This document shows positions 37,115-46,559 of a stretch of 64,000 bases of DNA, piece by piece. The stretch comes from Bacteroides sp. AN502(2024) (GTDB lineage: Bacteria > Bacteroidota > Bacteroidia > Bacteroidales > Bacteroidaceae). The stretch spans positions 1,302,001 to 1,366,000 of the forward strand of contig NZ_JBGFSP010000003.1 in assembly GCF_041227145.1 (NCBI RefSeq), read 5' to 3'. How positions within the stretch are numbered: position 1 is the stretch's first letter; each line of letters opens with the position of its first letter. The notes below the pieces were generated by a model that saw nothing but the letters and a program-made list of their open reading frames with translations, searched no databases and had not been told where the DNA came from. The position numbers and the translations under genes were made by a program.

Positions 37115-37200
37115 GAGGCAGTCTAACAGGTCCTATTTTAACGATTTCGAGGGTGTGTCATAATGCCTAAAAGGGAATTTTGACACACCCTCGACTTCTA
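37115..37200. repeat. MITE-like element, copy C, core replaced and right arm missing
   Basis: The left arm GAGGCAGTCTAACAGGTCC...AACGATTTC matches copy A. In place of the CACCCCTGCCA hairpin sits a 44-bp palindrome (37149-37192, GAGGGTGTGTCA / TGACACACCCTC). Sequence resumes as GACTTCTA, where the family matches again, and then stops at the end of the thioredoxin gene, whose TAG is shared. Confidence 0.8.
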
Positions 37201-38301
37201 TTTCTTGTTCATACGAGATTCAATATCGTCCAATGCACGGCTAGCAACAGAGATGCAGCTCGGTGCCATCTCACGCAAGTGTGTGCGTATGAATTCCGAC
37301 ATTTTCTTCAGGATAGCAGGGTCTTCCGTTTTAATCAAACGGGTTAGGTTCATAATCAACAGGCTACGGTCCAACTCTTCCAAACTATCATATTCCTTTG
37401 CACACATGGCTACGTAAGCATCATCGTCGCAGGTTAGTCTGCCTTCAATCAGACGGAACATCGGGGCATACTTGTATTTCTTATCCAAACCCAAGTCGAA
37501 GATTTCCTTCTTCAATGCCAGGTACTCCTCTTCCTTATAGAGGTTGGAACGCAACTGATAACCGGAGAAATACGTAACCGCCTTTGCCCGATACAGACGG
37601 GAAATTCTGTCTGCGATGTCTTCTTTTACCGATGCATCGAACTCGTTGCGATGCTCTACCATGAAGCGCGACTTCGGTTCGTCGATACTCATTGTATAAC
37701 GGGTAAACAAGAATACATTGGCTTTATCCAACCGTTGCGCATCAGACAGCGAATTGAAATATCCATCGATAATCTCGAATCCTTCTTTCTCCTTGCGCTG
37801 CTCCATCATATGAAATGCATAGTTGTTTACCAGTTCAGGGGTACGTTCGCCTGCCTGATAGCGTTCCGCCATGCGTTCCGGTGAACATTCGGGATTCAGT
37901 CCTGCCTTTACCTTCGCTATAAATGTATCGCCATCCATGAATCCTTTCAGGTCTGCCTGCACTTTCTCGTTGGTATCCAGAATCACAAAGGTAGGATATG
38001 CCTTTACCTCAAAACGGGCGGCAAGTTCCTTGCCCTCTTTCTCGGCATTCAGTTTGAGGCAGACGAAGTTCTTGTTCATATATTCGCCGACCTTCTTTTG
38101 GGGGAATGTCTCGCGTGCCATCTTCTTGCAAGGTCCGCACCAGTCGGTATAAAAATCAATAAACACCATTTTCTGTTCCTGACGTGCCGCATTCACCGCT
38201 TCCTGAAAAGAGATGGAGCGGAAATCGGTTTGTGCCGGCACCGACAAAGACAAGCCCAATGCAAAGGCTGCTACTACTAATTTTTTCATTTTATTTTTCA
38301 T
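37198..38301 (-). CDS. Secreted thioredoxin-family protein
   Basis: 367 residues, signal peptide about 1-24. A thioredoxin domain (about 28-135) has FIDFYTDWCGPCKKMARETF with the active Cys55/Cys58 pair and FEVKAYPTFVIL with the cis-Pro. The remaining ~230 residues are helical and without a known family (tetratricopeptide-like in feel). It probably acts as a periplasmic thiol-disulfide enzyme. It is the last gene of the SusC-SusD operon, 9 bp after the PKD-like gene, and such thioredoxins often accompany this lipoprotein set. The stop codon overlaps repeat copy C. Confidence 0.85.
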   Translation of the reverse strand: MKNKMKKLVVAAFALGLSLSVPAQTDFRSISFQEAVNAARQEQKMVFIDFYTDWCGPCKKMARETFPQKKVGEYMNKNFVCLKLNAEKEGKELAARFEVKAYPTFVILDTNEKVQADLKGFMDGDTFIAKVKAGLNPECSPERMAERYQAGERTPELVNNYAFHMMEQRKEKEGFEIIDGYFNSLSDAQRLDKANVFLFTRYTMSIDEPKSRFMVEHRNEFDASVKEDIADRISRLYRAKAVTYFSGYQLRSNLYKEEEYLALKKEIFDLGLDKKYKYAPMFRLIEGRLTCDDDAYVAMCAKEYDSLEELDRSLLIMNLTRLIKTEDPAILKKMSEFIRTHLREMAPSCISVASRALDDIESRMNKK

Positions 38302-38310
38302 GCTATAGTT

Positions 38311-39897
38311 TTATAAACTTGAATTACGATATTCTACTTTCACCACTTTCAGATCCGTTTTCCACGGATAACTTTTCGTAAGATAGGTGTGCTCCGTCAC
38401 GATGATGTCATTCGGATTGTCCTCGATAGTATATTTGCGCACCGTGCCTTTTTTGTCATCGCTATAAGTGGCAACGATGAAATCGGTCGGCTTGTTGCTC
38501 GATGTGTGATCCATGGCAAGGTAAGTGATTTCTCCATCCATCGTCAGGACTTTCTTTGCCACATTACTTGTGTAGTTATAAGCCCACAGTTCTGCGCCTA
38601 CGGCATAAAGCAGTATGGGCTGCATGGAAAAGAAAGCATAATGGCTTGCTTGGTCGAAATTCGTGGCTACAGACTTGTCAATCGTGCGCATCAATTGTTT
38701 TACTATTCCTGTCGCACCGTATCTGTTGACTTTGAATTTATAGATATAATAATCACCGTTCTCGTCGTTCATCAACGCATAAGAGTATCCTTGAGCATAT
38801 CCGTTTTCACCATATACCATCTGACGGACAGGATCATAGTGGTTTTGATCTAACCAGAAAGGCGTTTCGGAATCGTTGCACGCCATAGTATGGGTGACAC
38901 TATAGTATGCTCTATTCTGAATGGTAAAGCGATGATTGGTCTCGTCAAAGAAAGCCACCGCTGACACGCTAGGTGAATTGGCTTGATAAAATACATAAGG
39001 GAACGGTTTGTATAAATCCGGTGAATCGGCATCGTAACGGTTGATCGGATTTCCATAGGATTCTACCGAATACATATTCTTACAGAAGTATATATCTCCT
39101 TCAGTCATCAGTACCCTCCAACTGCGGGACCTATTCGTATTAGCCGAACTGTAAGGATGAGGAGCAATGTCGACCAATTTCAACGGGCGTGTCACTTCAA
39201 CGGTAGGGAACACCATCTTGTCGAGAGAGACATCTTCCAATACTCCGAATTTCTCCAAAGAGGATGAATGTTCTAATGAATACGCTCCATTATCGGAGAT
39301 CGCCCACAGGTTAACCGTATGGGGTAGTGAATGATAGAAACCGGTGAAGATGATATTCTTAGCCTTTTTCATGCCCACGGTATTGTCGAAAATACCCGCC
39401 ATCACAGTGGTGTCGCGCCCTTCGATCATGCTCACAAAATCCAGACCGCAGGTGCCGTCCTCTTTATCTCCCCACAAATAAAAACCGCGAACGAACGGAC
39501 TCAACACGGTCAGCGAAGAGACCTTCTCCCATTGCATGCCGGTCTCTTTGTCCGTAGCACGGAAATAGAGACGGTAGTTTCCGGAAGGGACATTCAAAGG
39601 GTAGCTCAAGTCCTTCTCCGTACCAATCACGGTGTGAACGTGTTCATTTTCCGACACCGCTTTGTTGCAAAGATACCACTGATAGTCGAATCGGCTTTCG
39701 TCGCTGCCGGATAGACTGCCTTTCAGCGTGACAGGAATCTCCAGTGTCTCCTTGTAACCTACGTTATAATATTCGTCTTCAATGCCGCTGATCTCCAGTT
39801 CGTTAATTGGCGACAGTGTATTGCAGCCTTCATCTTCCGCGCACGATGCCAGCCCCAACGCTGCAAACACGGCGCACAATATCTGTATTTTCCTCAT
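38311..39897 (-). CDS. PKD-like family lipoprotein
   Basis: 528 residues from the ATG at 39897; three more upstream codons are open but give a worse start. Lipobox GLASCAEDE. A PKD/Ig-like stretch follows (ETLEIPVTLKGSLSGSDESR; FDYQWYLCNKAV; NYRLYFRATDKETGMQWEKV). A large region after it looks like a beta-propeller (VRGFYLWGDKEDGTCGLDFV; GYSYALMNDENGDYYIYKFK). This is the PKD_2-type lipoprotein usually found after SusD and DUF4843 genes, presumed to bind ligand at the cell surface. Spacing to DUF4843 is 17 bp. Confidence 0.82.
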   Translation of the reverse strand: MRKIQILCAVFAALGLASCAEDEGCNTLSPINELEISGIEDEYYNVGYKETLEIPVTLKGSLSGSDESRFDYQWYLCNKAVSENEHVHTVIGTEKDLSYPLNVPSGNYRLYFRATDKETGMQWEKVSSLTVLSPFVRGFYLWGDKEDGTCGLDFVSMIEGRDTTVMAGIFDNTVGMKKAKNIIFTGFYHSLPHTVNLWAISDNGAYSLEHSSSLEKFGVLEDVSLDKMVFPTVEVTRPLKLVDIAPHPYSSANTNRSRSWRVLMTEGDIYFCKNMYSVESYGNPINRYDADSPDLYKPFPYVFYQANSPSVSAVAFFDETNHRFTIQNRAYYSVTHTMACNDSETPFWLDQNHYDPVRQMVYGENGYAQGYSYALMNDENGDYYIYKFKVNRYGATGIVKQLMRTIDKSVATNFDQASHYAFFSMQPILLYAVGAELWAYNYTSNVAKKVLTMDGEITYLAMDHTSSNKPTDFIVATYSDDKKGTVRKYTIEDNPNDIIVTEHTYLTKSYPWKTDLKVVKVEYRNSSL

Positions 39898-39914
39898 TAC
39901 TATCATATCTTTGT

Positions 39915-40829
39915 TTATTTAAAATAATCTTCCGGTTTCGTAAAAGCCCGCCAAGCACGGGTCCCCCCCAACGTTCCTACCGCGTCAACAAACATCATTG
40001 TACCGTCTTCATCCAGCACCACGGTCTCCCGCGATTTCGCCATCTCCAGCAAATAGATAGCTACCTGTTGTCCGATAGCCTCCGCCCTTGCACTAGGCAT
40101 TACGGTTTTATTGGCATAATCTGCGACTGTCGTATTCGTCAATTCCATAATCAGACGGAATTTTTTAGGAGAGAAATTGCCGAAGAGCCCCAAACCATTA
40201 CCGCCTTTATCATTTCCGTACCATCCTCCCGAAGAGGTCAGTCCATCGGCACCGCGAGGCATGGACAGTACGTCATAGAAGAAGAGGTTATGAATGGAAG
40301 CATCGTGATTACCCGAAAACGCCACATTGTCTGTCGGATCATACACTCCGGGATGGTCACCGTAGTTGTCATATTTCAAATCGAAATGTTCGTTGGGCAG
40401 CAATTGCAACTGCAACTGGAGGGTATCCTCATCCATGTGCCCGGTGCGATGCACGGTGAACTTCACTTCCGTGCTCGAAGCTCCCGCCTTAATGACATAT
40501 TCGTCTTGCAATCCCGTAAAGTCAGTGCCACTAACGGCAGTCGTACTATCCTTATTGACACACAGACGGAACGAACGGTCGTAATCTTTCAATGTGCCCG
40601 AAGCCATCACTTTCAACGACAGTTCCACCTCGTCCTCCACGATAGTTCCAAAAGAGACATCCGTATAAAATTGGTGTCCCCACATAGAAGAAAGGATATG
40701 ATTAGGTCCCCGGCGCACATCAAAGTAGAGACAGTCTTTTCCTTCGTATCCCATCAGATCTTTTTCACAACTTGCCAGCAGAGAAAGCATCCCCAGCAAA
40801 GCGCACCCTATTATCACATATTTTTTCAT
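39915..40829 (-). CDS. DUF4843 lipoprotein
   Basis: 304 residues. Lipoprotein signal MLSLLASCEKDL (Cys21). The DUF4843 pattern is visible: CLYFDVRRGPNHI, TDVSFGTIVEDEVELSLKVM, DFTGLQDEYVIKAGASSTEV and a C-terminal KKFRLIMELTNTTVADYANK. Function is not established; it is consistently encoded between SusD and PKD-like genes and is probably part of the surface complex. 19 bp after susD. Confidence 0.85.
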   Translation of the reverse strand: MKKYVIIGCALLGMLSLLASCEKDLMGYEGKDCLYFDVRRGPNHILSSMWGHQFYTDVSFGTIVEDEVELSLKVMASGTLKDYDRSFRLCVNKDSTTAVSGTDFTGLQDEYVIKAGASSTEVKFTVHRTGHMDEDTLQLQLQLLPNEHFDLKYDNYGDHPGVYDPTDNVAFSGNHDASIHNLFFYDVLSMPRGADGLTSSGGWYGNDKGGNGLGLFGNFSPKKFRLIMELTNTTVADYANKTVMPSARAEAIGQQVAIYLLEMAKSRETVVLDEDGTMMFVDAVGTLGGTRAWRAFTKPEDYFK

Positions 40830-40848
40830 ATAGCTCTTTCTTTTATAG

Positions 40849-42402
40849 TTATTCAGATGTTACACGTTTATCCATTTCCACTTCAGGCATCGGCCATACG
40901 TAATCCTGCATGTCCATCTTTACCGTACTCCGAACTGCATCACCGCTCCACCAGTCTTCTGAAAATCCGTTTCCTGCCAATATTTCAGGCATGGCATGAC
41001 GCTTGTAATAGAAGAACAACTGGCCTTCGCCAATCACCTCACGCATGAACTCGTTGGTAATGTATTCCTGGATGCTTGCTTTCGTATCACTCTCTGTCAA
41101 TTGCAGGTTCACACAGTTGCGGGCTGCCCGAATGGCATTCAGATGTCCGATGGCCTCTTCCAGATCGTCTGTACATTCGGCGGCTATCAAATGAATCTCA
41201 CTCATACGAATCAGCGGAATCATATAGCGATAGGCGGCAGCACTCACTCCTTCGTATTTGTTCAAACACAACACCTTCTGCGAACTTACCGTCCCGCCTT
41301 CTTCACCACTTTGGTTGACCTCTTCCACCTTCCACATGCACTCTCTCCGCAGGTCGCCCATGTCATCAAAGTAGGAAGTCAGCTTGGATTCGGCGTTACC
41401 CTCTTCGAGCGTGGCACCCTGAAAACTGAGGATGGAATTCAAATTAACCGAACGGTTGAAGAACTGGTCGAACAGTTTCGTGCGCGACGTGTTATAAAGA
41501 GAGAATATTACTTCCGTCGAAAAAACACGGTCGGGATTATTCGTTGCTGTAACTGCCGACTTAGCCGTCCAGATGAATATTTCATTCTCTTTGTTCTCGG
41601 CTATCAGATCCGTAGCCAGTTGATAAGCCTTTTCTTTGTCACCGATCCACAGGTAGGCTCTTGCCAGCAATGCCTGTACCGCAAAATAGTTCATCCGATA
41701 CTGGCGATAGCGGAAATTGACACTTTCATTCGGATTGTCCGACTCACCGTTCATGACTCCCTCTGTCCGTATCTTGTCGTCCTTCAGCAAGTCGGATGCC
41801 GCCTGTAGGTCGCGAATGATTTTCTCCATCACCGTCTTTGCCGGCAGCAAAGGCTGTATTGCCTTTGAAGAGGTCTCCGCGTAAGGAATAGTGATGGCGC
41901 CTGCCGTATTGTCGCGATAGATGGGACCGTAGATACGCATCAGGTCGAAATGCAGGAAGGCACGCAATGCCAGTGCCTCTCCCTTCACGTAGGGATAGTA
42001 GAGGGCACTCAAAGCCGAACCCGCTTCGTCGCAATGCTCCAACAGCGTATTCAGGTTGGCGATCAGTCCATACTGCGTAGTCCAAATGGAATTGGAAGTA
42101 CTCTTAAACTGTTCCGGCTGAAAGTTGGCAAATGCATAATAGGTGTGGGTACTGTTTTTCGACACATCGTAATACTGTGCCATGACATCTATCGCCCCCA
42201 TGGAGAGCGTCGTCGAGTAGTTCTCGTTCATTTTTGTATACACCCCGTTCAAAGAAGACAAAAAGCCTTCGGTCGACCCATACAGTTGGTCTTCCATGAT
42301 GGAGTCTTCCATGTCAACGGCAAGCCAATCGGCACACGAAGAGAAAGACGCAGCCACTGCCAACGCCATCACTCCTATTCTAATCTTATTTTTTGTAATC
42401 AT
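40849..42402 (-). CDS. SusD/RagB-family outer-membrane lipoprotein
   Basis: 517 residues. Signal and lipobox MALAVAASFSSCADWL (Cys23). SusD-like hallmarks: EDQLYGSTEGFLSSLNGVYT, GEALALRAFLHFDLMRIYG, NYFAVQALLARAYLWIGDKE, and C-terminal EVIGEGQLFFYYKRHAMPEI and VWPMPEVEMDKR. It captures the ligand on the cell surface and hands it to the SusC partner encoded 17 bp upstream. The TPR scaffold is intact. Ligand type is unknown. Confidence 0.95.
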   Translation of the reverse strand: MITKNKIRIGVMALAVAASFSSCADWLAVDMEDSIMEDQLYGSTEGFLSSLNGVYTKMNENYSTTLSMGAIDVMAQYYDVSKNSTHTYYAFANFQPEQFKSTSNSIWTTQYGLIANLNTLLEHCDEAGSALSALYYPYVKGEALALRAFLHFDLMRIYGPIYRDNTAGAITIPYAETSSKAIQPLLPAKTVMEKIIRDLQAASDLLKDDKIRTEGVMNGESDNPNESVNFRYRQYRMNYFAVQALLARAYLWIGDKEKAYQLATDLIAENKENEIFIWTAKSAVTATNNPDRVFSTEVIFSLYNTSRTKLFDQFFNRSVNLNSILSFQGATLEEGNAESKLTSYFDDMGDLRRECMWKVEEVNQSGEEGGTVSSQKVLCLNKYEGVSAAAYRYMIPLIRMSEIHLIAAECTDDLEEAIGHLNAIRAARNCVNLQLTESDTKASIQEYITNEFMREVIGEGQLFFYYKRHAMPEILAGNGFSEDWWSGDAVRSTVKMDMQDYVWPMPEVEMDKRVTSE

Positions 42403-42419
42403 AACTCTTAATTAAACAG

Positions 42420-45400
42420 TTAAAAACGTAAGCCCAAAGAAGCGGAAATGCTTCTGGAGAAAGGATAATCGAGTCCGCGTTCCTCCTTGACTGTAGAGAG
42501 ACGGAATATGTTGTTGGTATAGATACGGAAGGTCACCGATGACAAACCGGCTTTCCGAATCCAATCGGACGTAGTATCTTCGTAGCCCAACGAAATGCTG
42601 GCGCACTGCAACGTATTCTCATCGGCAATGAAACGGGAGGAGATTTTCGTTTCCGACGTATCGTTGATACGCTTGAACTTGGCAATGTCACCCGGTTTCT
42701 GCCAACGATCGTGCAAGGCACGTCTGTCTTGGTTGTAACGCACTGCCACATCATTGATATTTTCCACTTTGTTCAGCAAGGTCTGGAGAACGGTCTGTCC
42801 GCCCAAGCGATAGGTGAAGTTCATGCCGAAGGAGAATCCCTTGTAGCGCACCGTAGTGCCGAAGCTTCCCTGTACCTTCGGTGTAGAATCACCACATACA
42901 ATTTCTTCCGACGAATCCCACTGGTAGGTATATGTACCATCCTTCTTCTGGAAAACCTCGTTTCCGGTCATCGGATCGATACCCATCGAGCGGATTGCCC
43001 ACAATGCCGTAGAGCTGGCACCATCGTAATAACGGATCAGGGTTTGGCTTGCCCGTCCTTCCTGATTCAGTTTCTCGAGCAAGTCGCCTATATTATAATA
43101 GGTAGTGGTAGTATGCAGCAGATTGGCGGTCACCTTCCACAGCAGATCGCGCTGACGGAGAATGTCGTATCCGATTGTCATGGAGACATTCTTATTCTTG
43201 GTGGCACCGATATTCATCGGCACGGAGGAGGTACCGGTAGAGGTAGGTTGTTCTACGGCAATCAGTTCCGGGTCGGACTTACGCAGCGTGTAGTCGAGCG
43301 CCAATGACAGTCTGCGGTCGAACAGCGTGGCATTCACACCGATATTGTGCGTCAGCGTGCGTTTCCACTCCAAGTTCTTGTTCCCCCACTTGGTGGCGAT
43401 AGCTGCCAGCCCGAACGGATTGGGATACTGCGTGTAATAGGTATATTCGTTGTTTGCCAACTTAGCATCCACATTCTGATTACCTGGGTTACCGAACGTA
43501 TAGCGCAGACGCAATGTATTCACAAGCTTCGACTGACGGAAGAACTTCTCGTTGTGGATGTTCCATGCCACACCCAATGAGTAGGTCGTAGAGAATGGAT
43601 TGTTCACACCGAAAACGGAAGCACCGTCCGAACGCACATTGAAGTCGAACAGATAACGCATGTCATAGGCATAGTTACCATTCAGATAGAAACTGGCGGA
43701 ACGTGCCTTGACAACGGAAGAAGAAGGCTTGCTACCGTCGGGATAAGAGTTCGAGAAGTTGGGATTATAGAATTTGTCACTGATGTATCCCTGAGTCAGG
43801 TATGCGTCCATCGTGGTATTGTTCTCAGCAAGCTGGGCACCACCCACAAAGTTGTACGTATGCACTCCAATGGCATCACCGTAGCTGACAAGCAGGCTTC
43901 CGTCATAGTTGGTGCTGTTATTGTTGGTGTGCGAGTAGGTTCCTCTCTTCAGTTCTTCCGTATTGGCGAAAGAGGAGTCGAACGGTGACTTGAACACCTC
44001 CGTTTTCCCACGTGTGGTTGTGAAACCGAACTTTCCAATGATACGTAGCTTGTCGATGGGGCGGTATTCCACATTGAAATTATTATTCAATGTCAACTGG
44101 TCGCCTCTGTTGAAGCTCTTCTGTTGAAAATCCCACAAGGGGTTATAGACGTACTCAGTCCCGGTAAAAGTGGGGTACGACTCCAGCACCCTATACACCT
44201 CTCCGTTTTCATCGTATTTTCCGTAATAAGGATTCGCTCGTGAGAATTGCGAGAAAGACACGACGTTATTGTCGATCTTCGTATAGTAAACGTTCGTCTG
44301 ATTCGAGAAGTTGAAACGATCGATACGATACGACAAGTTCACCGTTCCGTCGATGTTCTGTCTGCCCGAGTTCTTCATGACACCTTCGGCATTCTTATAG
44401 CGCAACGTCAGTCCATAACGGAATGCTGAGTCACCACCTTCGGCATTCAGACTATGGTCATGCATAAACGCTGTGCGTAGCGGTTCGTTCATCCAATAAG
44501 AATCCAGCCCGCCCACGATGTTGCGGTAGCGCGAATAATAGAGTTCGCGATTGACGTCCATCAAGATCTCTCCATTGGCATCAAGTGCGCCATAACGTCC
44601 CGACAATTTTTCAAATTCCAGTTTTTCTGCTGCATTCATCAGATTGTAATCGCTCAAATCCGCCCAGCTCACCTGATAGTTGCCATTGTAAGTAAAACGC
44701 AACCTGCCTGCCTCCGGTTTCTTGGTTTCCACAACCACCACTCCATTAGCAGCCTTCGAACCGTAGATAGCTGCGGACGCCGCATCTTTTAGGATGGTAA
44801 TGCTTTCCACGCGGTCCATACTCAAATCGGAAATCCGTTCAAGCGAAGTTTCAAAGCCATCGAGGATGAAAAGTGGCTGGTTGGGGTCAGTGCCGTAGGT
44901 ATCCGACAGTCCGGTGATGCTTGTCTTTCCGTTGATGCTGATGTCTAACTTGCTGTTGGGGTCGGCACCAGCGAGATTGTTCTCCGTAATCACGAACGAA
45001 GGGTCGAGGACACTCAAACTTTGAAGGATATTCTGATTACCAATGGCTTTCAGTTCTTCCACCTTGTATGTGGAGGCAGAACCGGTGAAGCTGTCCATGT
45101 TACGAGTATAGATACCGGTCACTACCGTTTCGCCCAACTGATGGGCATCCGCCAACATGCGCACGGTCATCTGTTTTCCCTCGCTCGCACGAACTTCCTG
45201 CGTCACCATACCGATGTATGAGAACACCAATATATGTTTTCCTTCCGGAATACTCAATTGAAAACGACCTTGTCCATCCGTAGTGACTCCCACTTGCTTG
45301 TTGTCTTTCAAAACTACATTCACACCAACCAACGGTAAATCGTCTTCATCGACTACCACACCTCTGTACACCACCCGATGCGAAGACTGAGTTGTTTTTT

Positions 45401-45545
45401 CACTCTTCGCCTGCTGGGCGTTCACAGTGTTTGTCGCAAAACTGCCTAACAAAATAAAAATCAAGCAGAAACATTTCATTCGGGCTCCCGAATAGAACGG
45501 AGACAAACACTTTACATTTGTTACTATCCGCTTATCTACATTCAT
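42420..45545 (-). CDS. SusC/RagA-family TonB-dependent transporter
   Basis: 1041 residues from the ATG at 45545. Other starts are 45557 and 45479, the last giving the neat signal peptide KCFCLIFILLGSFATNTVNA. A carboxypeptidase-like domain (VDEDDLPLVGVNVVLKDNKQ; ILVFSYIGMVTQEV) is followed by the SusC TonB-box region (LGETVVTGIYTRN), the plug (ILKDAASAAIYGSKAANGVV) and a barrel ending RSISASLGLRF. It imports the ligand captured by SusD. No ECF sigma/anti-sigma or hybrid two-component regulator adjoins it, and no CAZyme is in the operon. The substrate may therefore be a peptide, glycopeptide or small molecule, or degrading enzymes may be encoded elsewhere. Confidence 0.95.
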   Translation of the reverse strand: MNVDKRIVTNVKCLSPFYSGARMKCFCLIFILLGSFATNTVNAQQAKSEKTTQSSHRVVYRGVVVDEDDLPLVGVNVVLKDNKQVGVTTDGQGRFQLSIPEGKHILVFSYIGMVTQEVRASEGKQMTVRMLADAHQLGETVVTGIYTRNMDSFTGSASTYKVEELKAIGNQNILQSLSVLDPSFVITENNLAGADPNSKLDISINGKTSITGLSDTYGTDPNQPLFILDGFETSLERISDLSMDRVESITILKDAASAAIYGSKAANGVVVVETKKPEAGRLRFTYNGNYQVSWADLSDYNLMNAAEKLEFEKLSGRYGALDANGEILMDVNRELYYSRYRNIVGGLDSYWMNEPLRTAFMHDHSLNAEGGDSAFRYGLTLRYKNAEGVMKNSGRQNIDGTVNLSYRIDRFNFSNQTNVYYTKIDNNVVSFSQFSRANPYYGKYDENGEVYRVLESYPTFTGTEYVYNPLWDFQQKSFNRGDQLTLNNNFNVEYRPIDKLRIIGKFGFTTTRGKTEVFKSPFDSSFANTEELKRGTYSHTNNNSTNYDGSLLVSYGDAIGVHTYNFVGGAQLAENNTTMDAYLTQGYISDKFYNPNFSNSYPDGSKPSSSVVKARSASFYLNGNYAYDMRYLFDFNVRSDGASVFGVNNPFSTTYSLGVAWNIHNEKFFRQSKLVNTLRLRYTFGNPGNQNVDAKLANNEYTYYTQYPNPFGLAAIATKWGNKNLEWKRTLTHNIGVNATLFDRRLSLALDYTLRKSDPELIAVEQPTSTGTSSVPMNIGATKNKNVSMTIGYDILRQRDLLWKVTANLLHTTTTYYNIGDLLEKLNQEGRASQTLIRYYDGASSTALWAIRSMGIDPMTGNEVFQKKDGTYTYQWDSSEEIVCGDSTPKVQGSFGTTVRYKGFSFGMNFTYRLGGQTVLQTLLNKVENINDVAVRYNQDRRALHDRWQKPGDIAKFKRINDTSETKISSRFIADENTLQCASISLGYEDTTSDWIRKAGLSSVTFRIYTNNIFRLSTVKEERGLDYPFSRSISASLGLRF

Positions 45546-45574
45546 AAAATCTAACAATTATATTTAATATAGCA

Positions 45575-45604
45575 CAAAAGTACATATATAATTTTATAAT
45601 CAAA
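45575..45604 (-). promoter_or_regulatory. Promoter of the SusC-SusD operon
   Basis: On the complement, TTTG (45604-45601) is followed after 18 bp by TACTTTTG (45582-45575), a full Bacteroides -33/-7 pair. Depending on the start codon the leader is about 25-90 nt. Between here and the hairpin at 45921 I see no gene. Confidence 0.75.
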
Positions 45605-45920
45605 AGAAATAAATAAAAAAGTTAATTCTGAAAAGTAAATAACATATTGGTATATTTTAAAGATAAGCATTGACATTGTGTCCATCAATACAGACTTTCT
45701 AATAAACATTAGTATATTTTCCTTGATCTTTCAGAGAGGGTAATTGCCAAAATAAAGTTTTTTATCTCCCCATGGGACCCCTATTTTACTTTCAAATATA
45801 ATAGCTGTAATAATAATGGCTATGGAAACATGCAAGTGCTATAAAGTTTTATAATCGAAAAAGAACTCACATGAATGAAGCAGGCAGAATCACCTTGCAA
45901 AGTAAGTAGCATAAAAAACA

Positions 45921-45955
45921 ATAGGTGCAGCATCTATACGATACAGCACCTATTT
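45921..45955 (-). terminator. Terminator hairpin of glyS-FKBP
   Basis: AATAGGTGC (45921-45929) pairs with GCACCTATT (45947-45955). It lies 26 bp past the FKBP stop on the leftward strand and is followed on that strand by a T-rich run. Confidence 0.75.
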
Positions 45956-45981
45956 ACTTTTATTCCTCTTTAATTATAAGA

Positions 45982-46548
45982 CTATCGCTCTACAATCTTA
46001 TCTAACTTTACATTATAGACTAATGCAGAATATGCCTGTAAAGATCCATCGTTGCCAGTACCAGAAGCATAACCACTTTGATAAGGAATATACAATGTCC
46101 AAAAATCACCAGCTTTCATTTCAACCAATGTATAAGACCAGCCGGAAATTACACCATCTAAAGAAAACTCTGCAGGAGAATCAAACTCTGTCGGCTCTGC
46201 CCCCGTAAAATTCTGCTGAACTACATCTCCATTAAAATAAGACATACGATAATGTGCACTTACCGTAGAAGTATATTTAGGAGATTCTTTACCTTCCCCC
46301 TTTTTTATCTTCTTTACATATATAGTCTGATTATTCGTCGGATCTGGGAAAGCATAAAGTCTTTCTTTTTCATCCGTCACCGGTATACTGCCATTTTGCT
46401 GTCCGACATATACGTTCGCAATAGAATCGATAAAGGCATCGCTACGTGCTTGCCAGTTATCATAGCGCCCTACTTCTTCCGTCTCACTGCAAGCAGTGAA
46501 CACAAGCGCCAGCAATACTAAGGAGAATAAATAGATCTTTTTACTCAT
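45982..46548 (-). CDS. FKBP-type peptidyl-prolyl isomerase lipoprotein
   Basis: 188 residues; lipobox LVFTACSETE (Cys20). A helical stalk (about 25-60) precedes an FKBP domain: STVSAHYRMSYFNGDVVQQN, FDSPAEFSLDGVISGWSYTL, MKAGDFWTLYIPYQSGYASG and a C-terminal LVYNVKLDKIVER. It should speed prolyl isomerisation of envelope proteins. Some usual FKBP active-site aromatics are changed (for example HYRMSYFNG rather than HYTGTLLDG), common in Bacteroidetes paralogues. Located 11 bp after glyS, in an operon with it. Confidence 0.88.
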   Translation of the reverse strand: MSKKIYLFSLVLLALVFTACSETEEVGRYDNWQARSDAFIDSIANVYVGQQNGSIPVTDEKERLYAFPDPTNNQTIYVKKIKKGEGKESPKYTSTVSAHYRMSYFNGDVVQQNFTGAEPTEFDSPAEFSLDGVISGWSYTLVEMKAGDFWTLYIPYQSGYASGTGNDGSLQAYSALVYNVKLDKIVER

Positions 46549-46559
46549 TCGTCAAAGGT

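Noticed and set aside
39807..41048. A 413-codon plus-strand open frame
   Set aside because: It lies antisense to the DUF4843 lipoprotein and the ends of its neighbours; its translation has no domain and shows shadow-frame composition.
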